Below are positions 34,683 to 45,632 of a DNA stretch of 64,000 nt, one piece after another; within the stretch, counting starts at the first letter, position 1; the number at the start of each line of letters is the position of its first letter. The notes under the pieces were generated by a model. The model saw only the letters and a list, made by a program, of their open reading frames with translations, was not told where the DNA came from and did no database searches. Source of the DNA: Chloranthus sessilifolius (lineage: Eukaryota > Streptophyta > Magnoliopsida > Chloranthales > Chloranthaceae); NCBI GenBank assembly GCA_021018995.1, contig CM037598.1, forward strand, positions 65,056,671-65,120,670, in the 5' to 3' direction. The position numbers and the translations under genes were made by a program.

Positions 34683-35896
34683 CTGGTCAAGAGGAAGGAG
34701 GAAGGAGGAAGAGGAAGAAGACAGAGAGATGGGACAAAGAAAGTTAGTCTCATACCCATTTTTATTAGCATATATATTATTTACAAAACTAAATTCACAC
34801 CCCCATTATTACATGCACACCCAGTGATACATGTACAAAGCCACACACACCAACTAATAATAAGTGCTACGGACACACCAACACCTAGTAGGGTCTATGT
34901 GGGTTGAGATTCTATCAAATCTAGTACATATAACTATATAAGGTAAATAATGTAGAGAAATACAATGTCCAATATCTGGAATAACTGATTCTTAAGTAGT
35001 GCAACGAAGTTCCACTAGCCCAAGGACTCAACCAAATAAAGAACAAAGATTAAAAAATTTAAATATGGGAGAAGAAAATATACTCATCATTCAACAATGG
35101 ACATAGCATTACCACCAAACTAGTTAGTTTCTCTATTTTGTTATTATAAAAACATTTTTTTAGTTCTTTAATGTTGGTGCATATACACTTCTTAAATGCT
35201 CTCACTTAAACATTTTGCTGCTTCTTTTCCCTGAGAAAATTTCAAGATGAGGAAATTTTTCATGGCTCCTAATCCAGTAAATCCATATCTTAACTTAGCT
35301 GACCTACATTGTAACTTAGAAAAGTATATGCATCTGTAACCAAGCTGGCTAAAAGAGCCCTCAGGCATGAAGACTGAAAACTACACCACATACACTCAAG
35401 ATACTAAATCAAATATTCATGCAGTGTTGAATAATATTCAAGGCATCTCGGCATTAAAAAAATACATAGAAGTATCCTATTTATTATTAAGAATAATTTT
35501 TCTAGTTCTTTTAATTTTTTAGGTTATCATTATTTTTTTAAATAAAAAACAATACACTGTATTGTCAATGCCAAGATGTATTGGCCTGCGAGGTGGCTGA
35601 TACGGCCACCAATATCGATTTCTAAACCTTGCTCACAACAGTTACATGGTCACCAAGCCACCAATATCAACATGCAATTTTGCATGTTCATTTTCTGCCC
35701 ATGCCTTAACATATAATTCTCATCAAATCTGCCCTCTTCAGATATATAAAAAACACAATATTTTCCAGCAAAAGTAATTTTCAAACAAATGAAAGCAATC
35801 ATTTTAATGAGCAGACACACAATAAGGTTTAAAATATTTTTAAAAACCGTTAATAAAGGAAGTAAATAAAAGACTGAATGTATAAATGTGACATAC
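34683..35896 (-). other. PAC intron, right part
   Basis: AT-rich intron. 35436-35590 has weak inverted ends (TTCAAGGCATCTCGGCATT against the inverse of AATGCCAAGATGTATTGG) and may be a decayed MITE. Nothing else recognised. Confidence 0.4.
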
Positions 35897-36076
35897 AGCA
35901 TCAATGTCGATCCCAGCTGGAACAAGTATACTGAAAGGATCTTCCCGTGGAAAGGTATCGATCATGTATTTTCTGCACTTCTTAAGCCACTCTTCATCAT
36001 CAAATCCATCATGCAGATTCAAAAGATCATTAAGCAATCTCATGGAAGGTGTAGCCTGCCTCTTCAAAATTTCTGT
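35897..36076 (-). CDS. PAC: PAC, fifth exon
   Basis: A 180-bp exon encoding 60 residues, from TEILKRQATPSMRLLNDLL through the acidic HDGFDDEEWLKKCRK segment to PFSILVPAGIDIDA. It sits between a TTTTAG acceptor and a GTATGT donor and is phase 0 on both sides. TEILKRQA and TFPREDPFSIL match the recalled Arabidopsis protein almost residue for residue. A 7.3-kb intron follows. Confidence 0.9.
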
Positions 36077-36250
36077 CTAAAATATTAACAAAATGATCGC
36101 GAACAAGAAATTTAGGCAAAAAAATTAAGATCACCCAGAAGGCTGAGTTGAAAAGAACATGGAGTTGAAGGCACTAATGCATGGAGAACTAATAAGATAT
36201 TAATTTTCACGGCACTAAAAGACTGATGCAGTATGGTCAACAGAATTTAC

Positions 36251-36301
36251 CTCTACCCTCCTGTATAAAAGGTCAAGACCTCTAATGGCATCTTTTTCAT
36301 C
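36251..36301 (-). CDS. PAC: PAC, fourth exon (51-bp micro-exon)
   Basis: A 51-bp exon encoding DEKDAIRGLDLLYRRVE, too short to stand out as an ORF. It was found because the PAC family continues from LDLARRD into DEKDAIRSLDLLYRRVE. The acceptor is CCCCAG (36302-36307) and the donor is GTAAAT (36245-36250). Phase 0 on both sides. The intron between it and the third exon is about 14.3 kb and contains the copia, chromovirus-type and MITE insertions described below. The next intron is only 174 bp. Confidence 0.9.
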
Positions 36302-36472
36302 CTGGGGACAATAACAAAAAGAAAGAAACACAGTTTATATATACCAACAGAGATACTAGAGATGAATGCTATAATATAAGATTTATGTGATTTCAAGATG
36401 GATTCACAGTATGGTAGGGTAGACATGCCGGGGAGAGAGAGGGAGTATATTAATGTTCGTGAAACTCCATAA

Positions 36473-37233
36473 AGGGTGGAAGTTCAGTTAACTGAACCAA
36501 AATCGAACTAAAACCAAAATTTCAGTTTCAGTATTTGTTCACCTAAACCAAACCCAAACTGAAACTTTTTCGGTTTCAGTTAACCGAAACCTCCCACCCC
36601 TTGAACTGAAACTGAACCGAACCAAAAAAATTTGGTTTCGGATCGGTTCAGTCTTCAGCATTGGTTCAAAATTTTGGCCGAAATCTTTATTTTGGCCAAA
36701 ATGAAACCGAAAACCCATAATTTCGGTTAAAATTGTATGGGATCGAAGTTTTCGGCCAAAATTCAAAATTTCAGTTTCGGTCCAGTCCAAAACCGAAACG
36801 AAATCCGAATTTTTGATCCTTGGTCTTCAGTTTTTCCAAAATTTTAAATTATTTATTTATTTTTAAGAGAGACGAAGAGTTTATTTTTTATTTTTTATTT
36901 TTAAGAGAGATAGAAAGAGAGCGAGAGAGAGAGAGAGAGAGAGAGTTTTCTAAAAACAAAATTAAAAAACTGGCCCGGGGGGTGGGGTGGGGGGTGGGGG
37001 GGGGTTCAGTCGGGTCCTGGTAGGTTTTTGTTAAAACCGAACCGGTTCGGTTCGATTCTTTTTTCGGGTTTTTTTTTGTTTTAATTTCGATTTCCTCTCC
37101 CTACCCAACCGGTTTTTTGGTTTCCAGCACCGAAACCAAAACCGAACCGATCCAAAACTGGTCTCAGTTTTTTGGTTTTGTGTTGGTAATTTCGGTTCGG
37201 TTTCGTCGGTTTTCAGTTTTTTTTTTCCACCCT
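36473..37233. mobile_element. Fold-back or hAT-like non-autonomous element rich in GGTTCGGTTT
   Basis: Ends AGGGTGGAA and TTCCACCCT are inverted copies. The body is made of AACCGAAACC/GGTTTCGGTT motifs in both orientations. It also holds a GA microsatellite (36902-36945) and a G-rich run (36974-37005). CCATA occurs beside both ends, but an 8-bp target duplication is not clear. Lies in the 14.3-kb PAC intron, about 170 bp from the micro-exon. Confidence 0.55.
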
Positions 37234-38318
37234 AAACCATACGCACATCTTCATCACGTCTTTAATTATATTCGTATTTTTCCCTTCAGTTAAGTGATAC
37301 ATTGTTAATATCTACTTGACAAACATAAGTTCCAGCTTCAATTCCTCTTACTAACCTTTTCGGCTTAAAAAAAATACACTCCTACCCCTAACAATAAAGA
37401 AAGCATATATGCACATGTATTTAAGAATCCAAGCTCCACTCATCATAAGTTATAAGCATAAAGAAGAAATATTTACAAATCTGGCATAATTTTGCAAGAT
37501 GGCTTCAACTGCTAACTTTAGCATACAAGTTCCAAAGCTAGATATTTGGTCCTAACTAGCATCCTAAACACGAATAGATAAGAGTAAAATTTCAAGTGAT
37601 TAAGACAAACAAGAATGATATAAGCAAGAGATCGCGAATGACATATCTATCCTACCAATGGCCACCATATGGAATGGTCAAATAGTCAAATATAAGAGTG
37701 ATATAGAGGAAACCTTATTCTGATGAAGTTGCAAATGGTCTTTATATGAGATTCGGTTTGTGTGATTAAAAAGTGAAGTTTCTATTGAAAGAATATCTTT
37801 ATAAGGCAGCAGTAGGACCTGAATTATTTTATTGTGCATAGCGTAGGGGCTATGAAGAAGTGACAAGACAAAGTACATGTGGCTGAGACCTAGTAGAAGG
37901 AATCTTCTACTTAGTGTGCCACTCCCGCTCCCTCATCTGACCATAATATAGCTGAGTTGTGAGATTTTTACAACATTCCCACTCCCAACCTGCTACACAC
38001 TTATTGTCGCTTCCAGTAAGGGCTGAGATGCATTTGCTAATTTGGATGTGTGCGGTACAATGAGAGGATAGAGTTAGGAATGAGTGCATAAGACCATTTA
38101 AGTTATGTACTATTGTTGCTATATCATTTGAGATGGTTTGGGTTTCTATTCATCAAAGACCTGAAACTGCACATCTAACAAGGTTTGACAATATTGCAAC
38201 CTCAAGGTCGCAGGTTCAATCCCAGCTTACCTAAAAAAAAATAGAAAGGTTGGCAAAAATACAGACAGAAATAGGAGAAGAGGAAGGACCCGGAAAGACT
38301 TAGAGAGAGGGGTAATGA
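37234..38318 (-). other. PAC intron sequence
   Basis: No gene seen. 38180-38245 holds AAGGTCGCAGGTTCAATCCC, a B-box-like tRNA promoter motif followed by an A-rich tail, probably the 3' part of a SINE. The remainder is plain AT-rich intron. Confidence 0.45.
38185..38245 (+). mobile_element. SINE fragment
   Basis: GGTCGCAGGTTCAATCCC is a near-consensus RNA polymerase III B box (GGTTCAANCC type) and is followed by an A-rich stretch. A similar phrase, AAGGTCACAGGTTCATCCC, occurs at 50792-50810. Confidence 0.45.
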
Positions 38319-38319
38319 A

Positions 38320-38900
38320 ATTAGAATACAAGGATATTCTAAAGCAAAAAAATAGAATACAAGGATATTATTGGGTAAGATTAGGATTAGGTGAAGTTGT
38401 GGCTAGATAGAGAAGAGACGAGGGAGAAAAAGAAAGAGTTGGAGAGAATTAGGGTTGTGAATTAGAGTTATTTCACACCCTTCAGTAGTATCATATAAAC
38501 CATTTCCAGACAGGGACCTAGTCCCCACCCGCCCAACCACCCCACCCCAAACACATGCACATATACTTACTTTACAATGACTACAAACACACCCAACTAA
38601 CACTATAGACACGTGAACACTCCCCTCAAGTTGGGGCATATATATCTATCATGCCCACCTTGCAAGTGATGTCATACAATCAATTTTTTCCCACCGCCAA
38701 CTGATCTTTCGAGCTTACTTGTGGTACAAAATTCATTTAACTCGATTTTTTCTCATATGCAGTGACAGTCCATTTCAATGTACTTCGCTCATTCGTGGTA
38801 CACTGGATTTTCTGCAATATAAAGTGCAACTTCACTATCTCCATAGAGTGTCATGAGGAACTTCAAATGACTAAAAGAACAATCAAAGATCAATCTAAGC
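38320..38900 (-). mobile_element. Copia 3' end: RNase H tail, polypurine tract and LTR
   Basis: Minus-strand reading around 38870-38750 gives ENPVYHERTKYIEMDCH, a Ty1/copia RNase H tail. Then comes a purine-rich ACTTGAGGGGAG (38620-38631), then LTR-like DNA beginning TGTTCACGTG at 38619 and running down to about 38320. Broken fossil. Confidence 0.65.
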
Positions 38901-39639
38901 TGCATCCCTTCATGGGCACCCTTGTGACATGGCTCTGTGCCCTACATTTGGTCCCTTGTGGACTTTGATTGCATTTGGGGTCCTCTCATCATGCGGACAT
39001 CAAGATTCCACTTCTTCTAATGGTTGCATGCTTTTTCAAGCATCTCCCAACATTGATCTCTCTTGGACCAAATCAATGGTCCAAGATGAGGACAAAGATG
39101 GTCTCTCCATCTAGTGGCAAGGATCATCTAGAACTTATAATTTTATTTTAATTATTAATTTCATTGCCATTAATTTAAATGGAAATGCCCCAAAGTTCCA
39201 TTAATTTAGAAGCAATGCCACCACTCTTGCAACTCACACACACCTCTTCTTTGGTGTTTGTTAATCTTACACCATTGATGTCGAGTCAAAGGGCTTGACC
39301 GTCCCTTAAGTGGTCCATCCAAAGGTCAAACTTGGACCAATTTAGAGCACATCAAATGTAGGGGCCTGTGTGATTGCCCATAGCAGTTCGGGTGCAATGT
39401 GGATGCCACACAATTCGATCAGTGTGGGTGCCCTTGGTGTGTCACATGGAATCTTAGGTGGGTGCCACTTGCCCTAATGGATTGTGTGAGGGTGGGTGCC
39501 CTTCAAAAATTTTTAATGTGGGTGCCACACTTAGCTTTGAAGTCGGTTTTCACACACCAATGCTCTGGGTCAAAGCTTTGACCAGGGCTTCATGCGGTTA
39601 GGTCCTGGTCAAATCTTGACCAGTCAAAGTATCAAGAGG
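38901..39639. other. Unassigned repeat-like stretch
   Basis: Contains several TTGACC/GGTCAA inverted motifs (GGTCAAAGCTTTGACC at 39570-39585 is a perfect 16-bp palindrome) and TGGGTGCC direct repeats (39405-39530). No ORF of note. Probably part of an unknown old element. Confidence 0.4.
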
Positions 39640-39644
39640 GTGGT

Positions 39645-40472
39645 TGATGCGAACTTTAGATACACTTGTTTGAATCATGGTCGGATAAAAAGGAGACGTT
39701 AAAAGAGAAAGTGGACCCACGAATAGGTTTTTAAGAAAGGCCCGTTAAAAATCCGTGTACACATTAATTAGGCAATATTTTATCTAGGTTTAGTTTCCTT
39801 TCTTATTAGGATTCTTTTAATAAGTGACTTGTTTTAGGATTAGTTTCCTTATTTGAATTATTTAGGGGTCAGACACATATATGTGATATGTGACTGTTAA
39901 TCCCGTTACTTTCTGTGCAATCATCAGAAAAGTGGTCATAAGTCTACCAATATGTGTCGGAATTGTGTGATTCTTGTCTTGTTGGAAAGCTACTTCGATA
40001 AGCTTTCAAACAAGACTAATTTCACGTCAATCGAACATCGTTTGACCCTTCAAAAGTGGTCGCATAATAAAAAAAGGGATTAATGGTGAAAGTAATTGTG
40101 ACCGTTAGATTAGAAAGTTTTAATGATTGATTAGGAGTTTTATTTTAAATAGTATTCCTAGGGGTTTTTTTTTCTTTATAAATACACATTGTAATCTCTT
40201 ATGAGAATTAGTATTGATGATGAATGAAAATTATGAGTTTTGTTTTGTGCAAATTCTACAGAACTTGATATGAGTTTTCGATAGAAGAGTGATTCTTCTC
40301 CTGCTTGCGGTTTGGTGTGAGGCTAACTTTCTTCCTTGGAGCGATTCCTTGGATTTTCTTCTACCCCTATTTTCCCTTTTATTTTTTATTTTAATTAAAG
40401 AGTGAAAACCCTAACCCCTATTTTGCGGGATTTACGCTATTTTAGGGTTAGCGTGCGATTTTTCTCGCATCA
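39645..40472 (+). mobile_element. 5' LTR of the 2.7-kb element
   Basis: TGATGCG...CGCATCA inverted ends. A TATAAATACAC box (40177-40187) after CTTT is a probable promoter. Confidence 0.88.
40176..40187 (+). promoter_or_regulatory. Candidate LTR TATA box
   Basis: TTATAAATACAC is kept in both LTRs (also near 42060), upstream of a conserved GATGAATGAAAATTATGAG segment. Confidence 0.55.
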
Positions 40473-40475
40473 AAT

Positions 40476-40488
40476 TGGTATCAAAGTC
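40476..40488 (+). other. Primer-binding site (initiator tRNA-Met type)
   Basis: TGGTATCAAAGTC three bases after the LTR matches the start of the common TGGTATCAGAGC complement of initiator tRNA-Met. Confidence 0.75.
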
Positions 40489-40689
40489 AAGTTCAACACT
40501 CAGCACGTGTAGTCCATCATGAGTAAAGAACAGTTTATCGAAGCCTTACACAAGTTGAATGGATTCATGATGGCTAGAATGGGATCATTCGTGGATCGGC
40601 GAAAGCTCCTTGATTTGTATCAGACGATTGGTAAGAAGATTAGACAAGCATGAGAGGCAGTGAAAACTAGATCGTAGAGTCTGAGGTAT

Positions 40690-41394
40690 TTGAATTTAGC
40701 ACCTCAATATTGGCCAGCTTTATATGATCGAGCATTTACTCTTAAGATTAGACGTGAGTTAACAAATACACGTCAGATAGCAAAGGCATTAAATAAGAGT
40801 CTCGTTCAAGAATTTCTTGAGGATTTTCTCCTCAAACTACAAGAGGAAATCATATCAGTGAGACATGAAGCTTTGAGATTTAAGCTTTCAAAACCCGTGT
40901 TTGTTAACCCAACCCAATCACCAACCGCCCGTTGTAATCCCATAACAATTTTTCATCCTATAACCGTTGTGAAACCTACACCCGTTACGGAATCCATTAA
41001 CGGTGTAAAATCTATACTAATTGCAGCCCCCGTAACAACTTACAACCCAAAGCCCGTTCAAAAAATCAAGCCCGCCACCGTCGTTACCCTAGCCGACCTC
41101 ATCTCACCTAAAATTGTTATCGATCTTCTACCTGAATCCTTGATAACCCCAAAATCGGTCGAAGAGTCGGTACTGGTTGATGAGAACCTCTTACTATCAA
41201 ATATCTATGCTAATCCCGACACCGTTGAAGAGTCTGAGACCGTTGAAGAGACTGCAATCAGTCCTCTCGAGCCCGAGATTGTTAAAGCACAATTGTTTGG
41301 AATAAAGACTATCGCACCCACGACCCATAGGTCCCAAGATCGTGTTGGTTGCATGTTGACGTTCATTCCCGTTGGTGAGTCGAAGATCAAATAG
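40690..41394 (+). mobile_element. Internal ORF of the 2.7-kb element, 234 codons
   Basis: The product starts MNLAPQYWPALYDRAFTLK, has a helical first third, then a Pro/Thr/Val-rich middle (repeated KPTPVTES and KPVQK style pieces) and a Glu-rich end. No zinc knuckle, protease or RT motif. The sequence just after it (NEVPYILSVIATVKIHA, 41436-41490) resembles the tail of the chromovirus derivative at 44700-44800. It may be a remodelled remnant of gag plus the element's 3' end; function unknown. Confidence 0.55.
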
Positions 41395-41530
41395 ATAGAG
41401 CCCGAGTGGAATCCTGTTTACTTGTTCAAGCCGCTTCCGAATGAGGTTCCCTATATATTGTCTGTGATCGCGACCGTGAAAATCCATGCAACCAAAGTTC
41501 GAGGTCGAACTTTTTCAAAGTAGAGGGGAT

Positions 41531-42342
41531 TGATGCGAACTTTAGATCCGCTTGTTTGAATCATGGTCGGATAAAGAGGAGATGTCAAAAGAAAAAATGG
41601 ACCCACGAATGCATTTTTAAAAAAGGCCCGTTAAAGACCCGTGTGCATATTAATTAAGCAATATTTTATCTAGGTTTAGTTTCCTTTCTTATTAGGATTC
41701 TTTTAATACGTGACTTATTTTAGGACTAGTTTCCTTATTTGAATTATTAAGGGGTCAGACACATGTGATACGTGACTGTTAATCCCGTCACTTTTTGCGC
41801 AACCATCAGAAAAGTGGTCATAAATCTACCAATATGTGTCGGAATTGTGTGATTCTTGTCTTGTTGGAAAGCTATTTCAATAAGCTTTCAAACAAGACTA
41901 ATTTCACTTCAATCGGACATCGTTTGACCCTTCAAAAGTGGTCACGTAATAAAAAAAGGGATTAATGGTGAAAATAATTGTGACTGTTAGATTAGAAAGT
42001 TTTAATTATTGATTAGGAGTTTTATTTTAAGTAGTATTCCTAGGGTTTTTTTTTTTCTTTATAAATACACATTGTAATCTCTTATGAGAATTAGTTTTGA
42101 TGATGAATGAAAATTATGAGTTTTGCTTTGTGCGAATTCTAGAGAACTTGAGATGAGTTTTCGATAGAAGAGTGATTCTTCTCCCGCTTGCGGTTTGGTG
42201 TGAGGCCGACTTTCTCCTTAAAGCGATTTCTTGGATCTTCTTCTACCCTTATTTTTTGTTTTAATTGAAGAGCGAGAATCCTAACCCCTATTTTGCGGGA
42301 TTTACGCTATTTTAGGGTTAGCGTGCGATTTTTCCCGCATCA
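41531..42342 (+). mobile_element. 3' LTR of the 2.7-kb element
   Basis: Preceded by the polypurine tract AAAGTAGAGGGGAT (41517-41530). Matches the 5' LTR along its length. Confidence 0.88.
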
Positions 42343-42347
42343 GTGGT

Positions 42348-43260
42348 TGTTACAGAATAAGAGACACAACATCAGACATATCAGGAGGTACAACACTGAT
42401 AGGGGAAGAAGATGTAGAAAGAACACAGGTAGAGCCGTCTTCAATTCCCAAGTTCTCCCCCTGAAGAGAGCTTTGATGACCACTAGACGAGAAACAAGGA
42501 ATAGTCTCAAAGAATGTGGCATCCATGAATACAAAGTGTTTTCGAGTGGAAGGTTCATAACACATACCCATTCTGAGTAGGAGGATACCTAAGGGAATAT
42601 ACATTGAATGGCTTCAGGATCAAGCTTATCTCGATTAGCATGAGTAACATGAGCAAAACAAACACAGACAAAGGCTTGGGGAGTAAGTAAGAGCAATGGG
42701 GAAGATGGGCCTAACATTTGAAATGGAAATTTACCATCAAGAAGAGGAGTGGGCATTCTATTAATGACATATACAGAAATAAGGACATGCATTTCCAATA
42801 GTAAGGCTGTAGCAATTTCAAGAATGTGTCTATTCTTCCTTTCAGCAACACATCTTTCTCAAAAGTATAAGGACATGTACACTACCACACGATACCATGT
42901 ACCTCTTGATACTTTGGGAGATGCATAGAGACACACCCCCCCCCCCCCCCCCCCCGGCAAAAAAAATAAAAAAATCAGATCTCAACACCTTAACTAAGGC
43001 ATTATACTATGTTCGCACCATCTTATGAAATATGGAAAAGATTGAGGAAACTTCTTCATCATATAGATAATTGACATACGAGAACAATCATCAACAAATG
43101 AAACAAAGTAGTGAAAACCCGAAGCAAATGCAACAGGTGATGGCCCCCAGACATCTGAACGATAATCTCAAAGGGAGGTGGTTAGAGAGGACTAAAGACC
43201 TGGATTTAATTGTTTAACCTGGGTCAAGGTTTTCTTGATACTTGCAAGTGAGGCCACTCA
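42348..43260 (-). mobile_element. Copia integrase region
   Basis: Minus-strand pieces read VYVINRMPTPLLDGKFPFQ and later MDATFFETIPCFSS, both typical of Ty1/copia integrase and the following linker. Further up, about 43000-43060, the order fits the integrase core. Broken in several places. It is likely the same old copy as 38320-38900, split by the 2.7-kb element. Confidence 0.7.
42936..42955. repeat. Poly-C run of 20
   Basis: Twenty C in a row inside the copia remnant. Such runs are prone to slippage and sequencing error. Confidence 0.85.
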
Positions 43261-43622
43261 AATGTTTCGAATAATAATTAGAAAGAGTGTGAGCCAACCA
43301 TGCATACATACATTATGCTTTTACAGGGACATTTAGGGAAGATAGAGAGAGAGAGAGAGAGAGTTGGGGGGGGTTGCTAAATACAGTTGTCAATCTTGTG
43401 TAGCATAATGGATATGAGTGTGTGATTTAGGAGAAAAAATAATGATTCTACTACTCATTGGCGATATTGTGTTTGATTTTTTAAGAGTTCGATTGTTTTA
43501 TTATTTGGTTGAATGAAGTCAAGAGTTATCATTTCATTCGTTTTTAGGTTTAGGGAAACAAAGGATTTGTGACAGAGTTTCGATGCTTTTGTCATCAATT
43601 TTGAAAATTTTCAGCAACTAAC
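43261..43622. other. Spacer between two LTR elements
   Basis: Holds a GA microsatellite (43341-43362) with a G run and AT-rich DNA. No feature recognised. Confidence 0.4.
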
Positions 43623-44799
43623 TGATGCGGAAACTTACTAAATGCAATGTTATGACTAAGATTAGGATTAAAATTAATTTACTCAATTAAAAATAATAAT
43701 TTCTCATAACAAAATACCACGAAAAATTCTAGAAATTCAATTAGGCGATTTAATTTCAGCCCAAAATAGCGTTACTTTCGTGTACGTTCCCTATCACGGA
43801 TCCAGAAGACTAGGGTTTCTTATGAACGGTTAGATCTCCGATAGTTTTAGGGCGTCGAACGACCTCCCAAGCGGGTTCTCTGGATACCAAACGAAAATAA
43901 AAGGCTAATAAAATTAATAATGAACAAAATATTGATTTAGGACTTTTATGAGGTCAATAAAATAATTAGGATTACGCTACTTACGCAAACCGTAGATCTA
44001 AAGAAGATTGAGATAGAAGAAGAGTTGGCCTCGCACCAAACCGCAAGCGGGAATCGAAGAATCGCTCTCCGTTTTGAGAGAATCACACCCTCACGAAAGT
44101 TTAGAACTCTCAATTTGCATAAGCAATTTTCATTAACCAAAAAACTAATAATAGAAGTGTTTACAATCCTTTAAATAGGCTAGCCAATACATAAAATTAG
44201 AAATCCTACTATAACTCTAATTCCTAATTCAAATAAAAGAAATATCCTAATTCTTCTAAAACAATAAAGTCCTAAAACAATAAAGAAACTAATCCTATTT
44301 CTAATAAAAGAAACAACTCTTACTTTCTAAAATAAAATAATCAAAGAGACTAATCTTAATTCAATTATGATTCTTGAAATTCGTCACTTTATGTCCAGCT
44401 TTCGAAAACTGACTATAACTTCTTCAATACTTATCGGAATTACTCAAATTTTGGCTCGTTGGAAAGCTACTTCGATAAGCTTTCAAGTATGACAAATTTT
44501 GCTTCAATCTGGCTTCGTTTGACACTTCAAAATAGGCCAAACATTAAAGTGACGGGATTAAAAGTTAAAGACCCTAATAAAGTTTGGATTTTCTTCTTTC
44601 TAATCAAACGGGTCTTTAACGGGCCTTTTTTTAAAAACCCATTTGTGGGTCCACTTTCTCTTTTGACGTCTCTTCTTTATCCGATCACGATTCAGACAGG
44701 CGGATCTAAAATACACATCAATCCCCTCTACTTTGAAAAAGTTCGACCCCGAACTTTGGTTGGCATAGATTTTCACGGTCGCGATCATAGATAATATAT

Positions 44800-45300
44800 A
44801 GGGAACCTCGATCGAAAGCGGCTTGAATCGAATGTCCCCATCATCTCTCCCAGGGTTAGAAGGATGCATTCCCGATAAATACTCATTGTGATAAAGATCC
44901 AAAAGATTTGGATCAAGCTGCTGAAATTCCTCCTGTGTAATCCAAGTATTCTTTGTCGGCCTTGTTCTTCCACTTGACCAAATACTTCGGAAGTCCCCTG
45001 TAGTTGGTGGGCACAATCTGATCTTCCAACACATCTTCGATGATCTCAAGAATTTGTCGAGTAGGTGAGGGTAACGGTGTAGGAAGGGGAATAATTGGAT
45101 CATCGGATGTAGAAGGCTCAAAGGAGTTGGCAGGGATGGTTGAAGGGTCAAGGAATGGAACAAGGTCCTCCACATTAAAAGTCGTGCTAATCCCCAATTC
45201 CGGCGGAAGATCTAAGATGTAAGCATTAGAACCGGCATGCTTCAAGATCTGATAGGGTCTAGCACCACGAGCTTGTAACTTCTTTGCAACTCCTTGCGGG
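44800..45300 (-). mobile_element. Integrase C-terminus and chromodomain
   Basis: Minus-strand reading shows a GPY/F-like tail (LKHAGSNAYILDLPPELG and FNVEDLVPFLD) and the chromodomain core LPKYLVKWKNKADKEYLDY with WITQEEFQQLDPNLL. Such chromodomains direct chromovirus insertion toward particular chromatin. Confidence 0.75.
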
Positions 45301-45632
45301 AATCGCTCGGGTCTATTTCAAACCATCACAAAATCACCCTCTTGGAATTCTTTGAACCGTTTATGAGAATTTACAGAGAACTTGTATTTCTCATTCTTTA
45401 AATTAATTCTTTTCTTAATCTCGGCATGTAACTCATGAATGCAATATGCAAAAGTGGATGCAGACTCTGATGACCTTTGATGAATGGACATTAGGAGAAA
45501 ATCTATGTGTGTTCTAGTATTCGACTTACCCTTCCACTGGATGAGGTATGCCTGATATTTCTCAGATTGTGTTCTCCTTGCAGTCCAAGTGTTGTCAATT
45601 TTCGATTTACCTTTCTACTTAAGAAAATACTC

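Larger units (their letters stand above)
39645..42342 (+). mobile_element. Short LTR element with target-site duplication, non-autonomous
   Basis: Two LTRs (39645-40472 and 41531-42342, 828 and 812 bp) start TGATGCGAAC and end CGCATCA. They flank 1058 bp of internal DNA. The 5-bp sequence GTGGT lies at 39640-39644 and 42343-42347, an exact target duplication. The ends look whole. There is no polymerase, so movement would have needed another element. The LTRs differ by several percent to about 10 percent by eye, so it is not recent. It lies inside old copia sequence. Confidence 0.9.

Noticed and set aside
44459-44794. Plus-strand ORF of 111 codons
   Set aside because: It lies across the LTR and body of the minus-strand chromovirus derivative and is antisense shadow.
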